Below are positions 37,244 to 42,221 of a stretch of 42,221 nucleotides of DNA, piece after piece (the stretch's first letter is position 1; every line of letters begins with the position of its first letter). The position numbers and the translations under genes were made by a program. This DNA is from Bdellovibrio sp. ArHS. GTDB lineage: Bacteria > Bdellovibrionota > Bdellovibrionia > Bdellovibrionales > Bdellovibrionaceae. Location of the stretch: contig NZ_JTEV01000033.1 of the NCBI RefSeq assembly GCF_000786105.1, forward strand, positions 1-42,221, in the 5' to 3' direction. Below the pieces are notes generated by a model. The model saw nothing but the letters and a program-made list of their open reading frames with translations. It was not told the DNA's origin and ran no database searches.

Positions 37244-38887
37244 ATGAAAAGGCTTATGGAAAGAGCCTCAAAAGTAGCCATGTTGGGCTTACTACTAGTT
37301 GGTGCAAACGCGTTCGCAGCGCCGGCTGAATCAGTTCCAGGTGAGTACATTGTCAAATTGAAAGACTCTGTTTCCGCGAAATCTTCAGTCAATGTTCTTA
37401 GCGCGCAACTTGGGTCTTACATTAAAGACACAATTCCGGGACAAAACATCGTGGTGATCAAGCGCCCGGTTTTTGAAATCCAGTCGAATGTTGTTAAATC
37501 CCTTTCTGAAAATCCAATCGTCGATATCGTAGAACCAAACTACATCTATCGTATTAATAAAACTCCAAATGATCCTATGCTGGGTCAGTTGTGGGGATTA
37601 AAAAATAGCGGACAACAAGACTCTGAACGCAGAGCAGGTGTCGCTGGCGTTGATATTGGCGCGGAACAAGCGTGGGACATCACGACGGGTTCGAAAGATG
37701 TAATCGTAGCGGTTATTGATACAGGTGTTGATTATAATCACCCTGATTTGATTAACAATATGTGGACGAACGAAGCGGAACTTAACGGCAAACCTGGTGT
37801 TGACGACGATGGAAACGGCATCATCGACGACATTCATGGTGCTAATTTTGTGAACGCAAATGCGCCGACCGGAAATCCTTTGGATGATCACGGTCACGGT
37901 TCACACTGCTCGGGCACTATCGGTGGTACAGGCGATGACGGCAAAGGTATCGTCGGGGTTGCTTGGAACGTTCGTATCATGGGCGTGAAATTCCTTTCCG
38001 CAAGTGGTTCAGGTTCCTTAGATGGCGCTCTTAAAGGTATCGACTACGCGACAAAAATGGGTGCGAAAATTATGTCGAACTCTTGGGGTGGCGGCGGTTA
38101 CTCTGAAACTCTGAAGCAGGCAATTGAAAGATCCAACGCAGCCGGAGCTTTATTTGTTGCGGCGGCGGGAAATGAGTCGAACAACAACGACGCAAGCCCT
38201 ACTTATCCAGCAACTTATGACGTGCCAAACGTGCTTTCAGTAGCCGCGGTAGACAACAGAGGTCAAATTGCTTCTTTCTCGAACTACGGTAAAACGAAAG
38301 TTCACGTCGGCGCTCCTGGTGTTAACATCGTTTCTTCGATCACGGGTGGTAAATACGATTCATGGTCAGGAACTTCGATGGCAACGCCACACGTTTCTGG
38401 TATGGCGGTTTTGTTGGCAGCTAATGAGCCCAATCTAACAGCGATTGAAATGAAAGAAAGAATTATCGCGACGTCTAAGCCTATCGCGGGCCTTCGTGGT
38501 AAATCCAAGGGCGGCATGGTGAATGCGTATGCGATGTTGACGAATACATTGCCAGCGCCAGATCCAAATGATCCTGTAAACTGGCAAACTGTTCCTGTGA
38601 ACATTTCTTCGGCTCATCCTTACAAAGAAAAGACGAAGGAAGAATTCGAAGTGCGTGTTCCTGGTGCAAAACAGATCGCGTTATATTTCTCGAAGTTTGA
38701 TACTGAAAGAGACTATGACAAAGTTGAGTTCTTCGATGCTAAAGGTAAAAAAATTGCCGATATGAGCGGAAAGAATGATGACTCATTCTCGACGACTATT
38801 GACGGCGAATATGTGAAAATTGTCTTCACATCTGATGACTCTGTTCAGCGCTACGGATTTGATATCACAAAAGCGGCTTACAGATAA
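37244..38887 (+). CDS. Secreted subtilisin-like serine protease with CUB-like C-terminal domain
   Basis: A 547-residue S8-family protease. A signal peptide (1-25, ending AFA) is followed by an I9-type inhibitory prodomain (about 30-104) and the catalytic domain with Asp159 (VIDTGVD), His218 (HGSHCSGT), oxyanion Asn310 (AAAGNES) and Ser378 (SGTSMATPHVSG). All four residues are intact. Residues about 450-547 form a beta-rich domain whose YDKVEFFDAKGK and VKIVFTSDDSVQRYGFDI look CUB-like. I use the ATG at 37244, with a GGAGGGG Shine-Dalgarno sequence. Such a protease would suit a predator that digests prey proteins, but that is inference. Confidence 0.93.
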   Translation: MKRLMERASKVAMLGLLLVGANAFAAPAESVPGEYIVKLKDSVSAKSSVNVLSAQLGSYIKDTIPGQNIVVIKRPVFEIQSNVVKSLSENPIVDIVEPNYIYRINKTPNDPMLGQLWGLKNSGQQDSERRAGVAGVDIGAEQAWDITTGSKDVIVAVIDTGVDYNHPDLINNMWTNEAELNGKPGVDDDGNGIIDDIHGANFVNANAPTGNPLDDHGHGSHCSGTIGGTGDDGKGIVGVAWNVRIMGVKFLSASGSGSLDGALKGIDYATKMGAKIMSNSWGGGGYSETLKQAIERSNAAGALFVAAAGNESNNNDASPTYPATYDVPNVLSVAAVDNRGQIASFSNYGKTKVHVGAPGVNIVSSITGGKYDSWSGTSMATPHVSGMAVLLAANEPNLTAIEMKERIIATSKPIAGLRGKSKGGMVNAYAMLTNTLPAPDPNDPVNWQTVPVNISSAHPYKEKTKEEFEVRVPGAKQIALYFSKFDTERDYDKVEFFDAKGKKIADMSGKNDDSFSTTIDGEYVKIVFTSDDSVQRYGFDITKAAYR

Positions 38888-38907
38888 TTCGTCTGTTACC
38901 GTTAATA

Positions 38908-38940
38908 AAGAAGGCCACCTTAAGGGTGGCTTTCTTGTTT
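38908..38940 (+). terminator. Rho-independent terminator after the subtilisin gene
   Basis: A 12-bp stem (38908-38919 with 38925-38936, one G-T pair) around TTAAG, followed by GTTT. The stem base is A/T-rich on both sides, so it may also serve the convergent hydrolase gene. Confidence 0.8.
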
Positions 38941-38968
38941 TAAGTTAGAGGCAAAGGGAAAGAAGCCG

Positions 38969-39847
38969 CTACTTCCCGGAAACTTCCTTAAGAAACTTCT
39001 CTATTTTAAGATTCGTATAGTCGGGAAAATCCAACTGGGTGCAGTGCGACCCGTAAGGCACGAGTACGAACTCTGAGTGCGGAATGGTTTCTTTGAAGTG
39101 ATATTGAAAGCGCAGTGGCGTCACCATATCTCTTTCACCAGAAATGATCAGTGCTGGCACAGCAATTTTTTCTAGAACGGATTCACCGTTATATTCCATC
39201 AGCTCTTCAAAAAGCGTGATGAAAACCTCTAGGTTCAGCCTTGCGACACCCCGTAAATATACTTCAATGTCTTTGATGTGACTGACTCGTAAGTTGAAAC
39301 CACCAGCTAGTGCGGCGATATAAACGGACATCGGGTTGTCGACAGCCAATTTCCACAGAGTATTCCACACGTCGGGTTGTTTCTCGTATTGTTCTTTCAC
39401 GAAATAGAAAAAAGGTTCAATGACATCCAGGCCGAACATTCCCTTGATGGGATTGCGAGCAAAGCCATTGATGAAAATCATCGATAAGAATATGTCCGGC
39501 TTTTCCTCATAAGCCTTAAGCATAATTGGCACGCCAAAGCTGTGTCCTGCGAAGTGGGCTTTCTTTATCTGAAGATGGTCCATAAGCGCAAAGACGTCTT
39601 TAGCCAAAGCTTCCATCGTCAATTGGCTCATGTCCGTCACCGGATTGCTTTTTTGATGACCACGAAGATCAAAGGTGATGACTTGGTATCGGTGCGAAAA
39701 ATATTCGATCTGATGGTGCCAGTGATTCATGATACAGGCGATTCCATAAATAAGAATCAGAGGCTCACCCTGCCCGCGCACTTCGTAATATATCGAAGTG
39801 CCGTCGAAGCTTTCAAAGCTGCCGGTGGTCTTGGGTGTCGTTAACAT
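38969..39847 (-). CDS. Alpha/beta-fold hydrolase
   Basis: A 292-residue hydrolase of the esterase/peroxidase-like superfamily. The nucleophile elbow is GHSFG with Ser103; the acid is Asp in SGERDMVTP and the histidine is in PYGSHCTQLD. The oxyanion region reads LILIYGIACIMNHW, with Tyr where most relatives have His-Gly. There is no signal peptide, so it is cytoplasmic. AGAGGA precedes the ATG, and the FHA gene stops 9 bases upstream. Substrate unknown. Confidence 0.87.
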   Translation of the reverse strand: MLTTPKTTGSFESFDGTSIYYEVRGQGEPLILIYGIACIMNHWHHQIEYFSHRYQVITFDLRGHQKSNPVTDMSQLTMEALAKDVFALMDHLQIKKAHFAGHSFGVPIMLKAYEEKPDIFLSMIFINGFARNPIKGMFGLDVIEPFFYFVKEQYEKQPDVWNTLWKLAVDNPMSVYIAALAGGFNLRVSHIKDIEVYLRGVARLNLEVFITLFEELMEYNGESVLEKIAVPALIISGERDMVTPLRFQYHFKETIPHSEFVLVPYGSHCTQLDFPDYTNLKIEKFLKEVSGK

Positions 39848-39856
39848 GAAAATCCT

Positions 39857-40549
39857 CTACAAGTAGGTCACTTTAATGAGCGTGTTTCCAAAAGAAATCA
39901 AGTCACCATCTTTAAGCATTTCGGCATCTGAGGACTTATTGTTAAGAGTCACACGCCCTAGAGCTTTAATTTTTAACTCCACCATACCTGGACCCGGACG
40001 AAGCTCGAAGGCCTCCTTCGGGGCTTCTTCATCTAGAAGCTCAATATCCAGGGACTCGGAACCCGCCTTGCGGGGGCCATAGCCTAAAATAATTTCTTCA
40101 TCGGCTTGAATGCCTTGGGTGAACGTCAGCTTTAACGCGGGGCTAAATCTTTGCAATATGAGGCTTTCCTCGGGTGCTTCCGGAGGAGGAACCTCTGCGA
40201 GTTTGTCTTTCAAAATATTGCGCCAAGTCACAAGGCGGCTGAAGTCGATGGCGAGCTCTTCTTCCACCGCGATGACTTGAAACTGAGTCCGCCCGACTTC
40301 GAAGATAACTCCTGGTAATAACGCGACTTTTTTTACACGGCGTCCGCTGATATGAATACCATTGGATGAGTCTAAATCCATCAAAACAAATTGCCCCTTC
40401 CCGTCTATAGCGATTTGGGCGTGGGTCCCCGAAACTTTGGGGTCTTTGATAATGATGTCAGCCTTAGAGCGTCCCAGGGTGATTCCGTCTTCTACCTTGA
40501 AGCGAGAACCTTCGTTGGGACCATCCAGAATCTCAATAAAAGTGACCAT
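39857..40549 (-). CDS. FHA-domain protein with a second, degenerate FHA-like region
   Basis: A 230-residue cytoplasmic protein. The first FHA domain (about 1-95) has the phosphothreonine-binding residues: GRS (LGRSKAD), SGTH (KVSGTHAQI) and NG (SSNGIHISG). A second beta-rich region (about 140-230) ends VTLNNKSSDAEMLKDGDLISFGNTLIKVTYL, as an FHA end does, but lacks the binding motifs. It is co-transcribed with the hydrolase gene. FHA proteins are commonly partners of Ser/Thr kinases or secretion systems; no kinase is in the window. Confidence 0.88.
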   Translation of the reverse strand: MVTFIEILDGPNEGSRFKVEDGITLGRSKADIIIKDPKVSGTHAQIAIDGKGQFVLMDLDSSNGIHISGRRVKKVALLPGVIFEVGRTQFQVIAVEEELAIDFSRLVTWRNILKDKLAEVPPPEAPEESLILQRFSPALKLTFTQGIQADEEIILGYGPRKAGSESLDIELLDEEAPKEAFELRPGPGMVELKIKALGRVTLNNKSSDAEMLKDGDLISFGNTLIKVTYL

Positions 40550-40698
40550 TTACCTATTCTAGGGCTGGTTTATTCACTATTCAAATGCCTAATCCTTGTG
40601 CTTGGTCCTAAGCCGTGCTAAACCCTCTAAACATTTTAAAAAAGTCATCCTTGTTCCCACTCGCTATGGTGGGGGCTTAAACCGAAAGGATATAGTTC

Positions 40699-41151
40699 AT
40701 GGAAACTACTAAATCTGCAAAGAAGCCATACGAAGTTGTGGTCCTTATGCACCCAGATGCAACTCTTGAAGAGCAAAAAGATTTGTTCAAAAAGAACAAA
40801 GCGACAATCGAATCTTTCAAAGGTTCTGTTAACTCTTTGGAAACTTGGGGCAAAAGAACTCTAGCGACTCCAATTGGCAAAACAAAAAAGGCTATCTACT
40901 TCCACTCTACGTTCGAAGCAGATACTCAAGCTATCTCTGAGCTTGAAAGAACTATGCGTATCAACGACAAAGTTCTTCGCTTTATGCACACTCGTCTAGA
41001 CGAGCGTGTTTCTTTGGCTAAATTCATGGAAGGCTTCAAAAAAGGTCTTTCTGAATCTGCTGCACGCGAAAAAGAGCGTGAAGCAAAAGCCGCTGCTCGT
41101 AAAGCTGCTTTCGCAGCTGCAAAAGCAGAACGTTTCGATAAAGGCGAATAA
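40699..41151 (+). CDS. rpsF: 30S ribosomal protein S6
   Basis: A 150-residue S6. The central beta-alpha fold matches the family (YEVVVLMHPDATLEEQ, WGKRTLATPIGKTKKAIYFHS, RTMRINDKVLRFMHTRLDER). The C-terminal extension from about 115 on is Ala/Lys/Glu-rich, longer than in most bacteria. AAAGGA lies 8 bases before the ATG. It is the first gene of rpsF-DUF2232-rplI. The leader has a short CCCAC/GTGGG hairpin near 40656-40673, which might be regulatory. Confidence 0.94.
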   Translation: METTKSAKKPYEVVVLMHPDATLEEQKDLFKKNKATIESFKGSVNSLETWGKRTLATPIGKTKKAIYFHSTFEADTQAISELERTMRINDKVLRFMHTRLDERVSLAKFMEGFKKGLSESAAREKEREAKAAARKAAFAAAKAERFDKGE

Positions 41152-41166
41152 TTAAGAGCGTAATCC

Positions 41167-42054
41167 ATGAAGAAGACCGCGACGCCACAGAAGTTCATCA
41201 CAATTTCATCTCTCTCGATTTTGTTGTCGATGTTGACTGTGGTTATGGGCGCGCCTCTTCTTCGTGTGCTACGTAAAACCTACGGTCCCGTCGCCTTTTG
41301 GATTTTGGGACTGGTGGTAACAGGAGCAGCGTGGCTCCTGAACGCACAACCTCTGGCGCTTTTCCTTGGCTCTGTTTGGATGACTTTAGGGGCCTACATG
41401 GAGTTAGAGCAAAAGGGTGTTGGGTGGTGGATCTCTGGACTTGCGAGTGTCGCAATCGGTTCTGCAGCCGCTGGCTTGGGACTTTTTGGAGCACTTCAAA
41501 AGAACGGAATCAACACGTATGCTGAAGTCCAAAAATTAATGGAGCAGTTTTCGGGTCAGGTTCAGAAAATGAATCCAGCCGTAAAGTTGGATCCGGCGAT
41601 TCTGGTGCAGCAGATCCCTTCAGCCATCGTTATTTTATTAATAATAGCGCTGGGTGTGGGGCTTATATTTGAGAGAAGGGTTTTTTCATGGCTCAATTTG
41701 CCCCGTGAGAAAATTGCCTCTCAGCTCAAGTTGTTGGAATATCGTGTCCCGGATTTTGTAATTTGGGTTGCGATGACTGCCTTCCTTCTGACAATGGTGA
41801 GTTTTGGCGGTAAGGCCACTTCCATCCTCGCAGTGAATATTGTGAACGTTGTTATCGTTCTTTATTTCTTTCAAGGGCTGGCAGTGTTGGAGGTATTTCT
41901 GAACTCAATGAAAGCCGGTGTTTTCATGCGAGTTCTGACGTACATAATTTTGGTCGGTCAGTTATTGCTTGTTTTGAGCGTAGTTGGCTTGATCGATTAC
42001 TGGGTTGATTTCAGAGCGCGCCTGAACAAGGTGAAGCCTGCTGAAAACAACTAA
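41167..42054 (+). CDS. DUF2232 (YybS-like) membrane protein between rpsF and rplI
   Basis: A 295-residue integral membrane protein with about eight hydrophobic segments (for example 15-32, 40-57, 58-74, 83-106, 151-171, 200-217, 220-244 and 254-276). Its place between the S6 and L9 genes is that of the DUF2232 family found across many bacteria, whose function is not well established. It starts 13 bases after rpsF and ends 15 bases before rplI, so the three are one operon. The assignment rests on topology and position. Confidence 0.8.
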   Translation: MKKTATPQKFITISSLSILLSMLTVVMGAPLLRVLRKTYGPVAFWILGLVVTGAAWLLNAQPLALFLGSVWMTLGAYMELEQKGVGWWISGLASVAIGSAAAGLGLFGALQKNGINTYAEVQKLMEQFSGQVQKMNPAVKLDPAILVQQIPSAIVILLIIALGVGLIFERRVFSWLNLPREKIASQLKLLEYRVPDFVIWVAMTAFLLTMVSFGGKATSILAVNIVNVVIVLYFFQGLAVLEVFLNSMKAGVFMRVLTYIILVGQLLLVLSVVGLIDYWVDFRARLNKVKPAENN

Positions 42055-42069
42055 CGAAATGGAGATCAC

Positions 42070-42221
42070 ATGAAAGTTATTCTTCAAAAAGATGTTAAAG
42101 ATGTAGGTCGTGTTGGTGAGTTGGTGAACGTTTCTGAAGGTTTCGCAAGAAACTTTTTGTTCCCACGCAAATTGGCTGCGGAAGCTACTGAAAAACGCGT
42201 AAAAGAGTACGAACACTTGAA
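42070..42221 (+). CDS. rplI: 50S ribosomal protein L9, partial (cut by window edge)
   Basis: The first 50 residues of L9, starting [21 protein letters not shown] then [19 protein letters not shown], the family's N-terminal domain with its conserved SxGYxRNxL-like stretch. GGAG lies just before the ATG. The frame is open at the right edge; about 100 more residues are expected. Confidence 0.95.
   Translation, partial: MKVILQKDVKDVGRVGELVNVSEGFARNFLFPRKLAAEATEKRVKEYEHL

Noticed and set aside
40640..40698. Possible S6:S18-binding leader motif ahead of rpsF
   Set aside because: A CCCAC/GTGGG hairpin and a CCG are present, but I cannot confirm the known motif by eye and rpsR is not in this operon.

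Overview
The window is a chromosomal replication-origin region. Its gene order and protein features point to a predatory deltaproteobacterial-type Gram-negative bacterium, most likely Bdellovibrio or a close relative. This rests on recognising the arrangement and on mid-40s %GC judged by eye, not on a database search. It is a dense, ordinary-looking housekeeping segment. I see no tRNA, rRNA, insertion sequence, prophage or CRISPR array, and no gene-free stretch longer than about 230 bp.

Layout. From 1 to 13.0 kb almost everything is on the minus strand, pointing away from the origin: the F1/stalk end of ATP synthase (atpA partial, atpH, atpF, and a second b-type subunit); a bactofilin-parB-parA cluster; two perfect parS sites flanking a small lipoprotein gene; and the conserved run rsmG-mnmG-mnmE-khpB-yidC-yidD-rnpA-rpmH. 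The origin lies between dnaA and dnaN (about 14.58-14.82 kb). It has several DnaA boxes, a GC-rich spacer, five CTA triplets (DnaA-trio) and an AT-rich tract. From 13.2 to 24.5 kb everything is on the plus strand, again away from the origin: dnaA-dnaN-recF-gyrB-gyrA, a TPR lipoprotein, then the membrane (Fo) end of ATP synthase with its accessory proteins (atpZ-like, atpI-like, atpB, atpE). The ATP synthase is therefore split into two operons lying either side of oriC.

From 24.6 to 32.2 kb a long minus-strand run holds etfB-etfA, a DUF374 acyltransferase, three consecutive parvulin-type isomerases/chaperones (one a lipoprotein), pdxA and a phosphomannomutase/phosphoglucomutase. From 32.4 to 35.8 kb is a plus-strand sdhCAB operon with a strong terminator. 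The rest holds an SGNH-type exported protein, a small unknown protein, a secreted subtilisin with a CUB-like C-terminal domain, a minus-strand FHA-protein/alpha-beta-hydrolase pair, and a plus-strand rpsF-DUF2232-rplI (partial) operon without rpsR.

How the parts work together. ParA, ParB and parS segregate the newly replicated origin. A bactofilin translationally overlapped with parB is a candidate scaffold for that machinery, and the lipoprotein between the parS sites appears to take its ribosome-binding site from parS itself. DnaA, DnaN, RecF and gyrase serve replication. Succinate dehydrogenase, ETF and ATP synthase serve respiration. The ATP-synthase c subunit carries the full residue set of Na+-binding c rings. 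The parvulins, YidC and KhpB serve envelope biogenesis and RNA handling. The points I rate most worth checking are the parS/SD overlap, the parB-bactofilin coupling, the trio-containing oriC, the c-ring ligands, the KhpB lacking its GXXG glycine, and the small protein with a clamp-binding-like motif.
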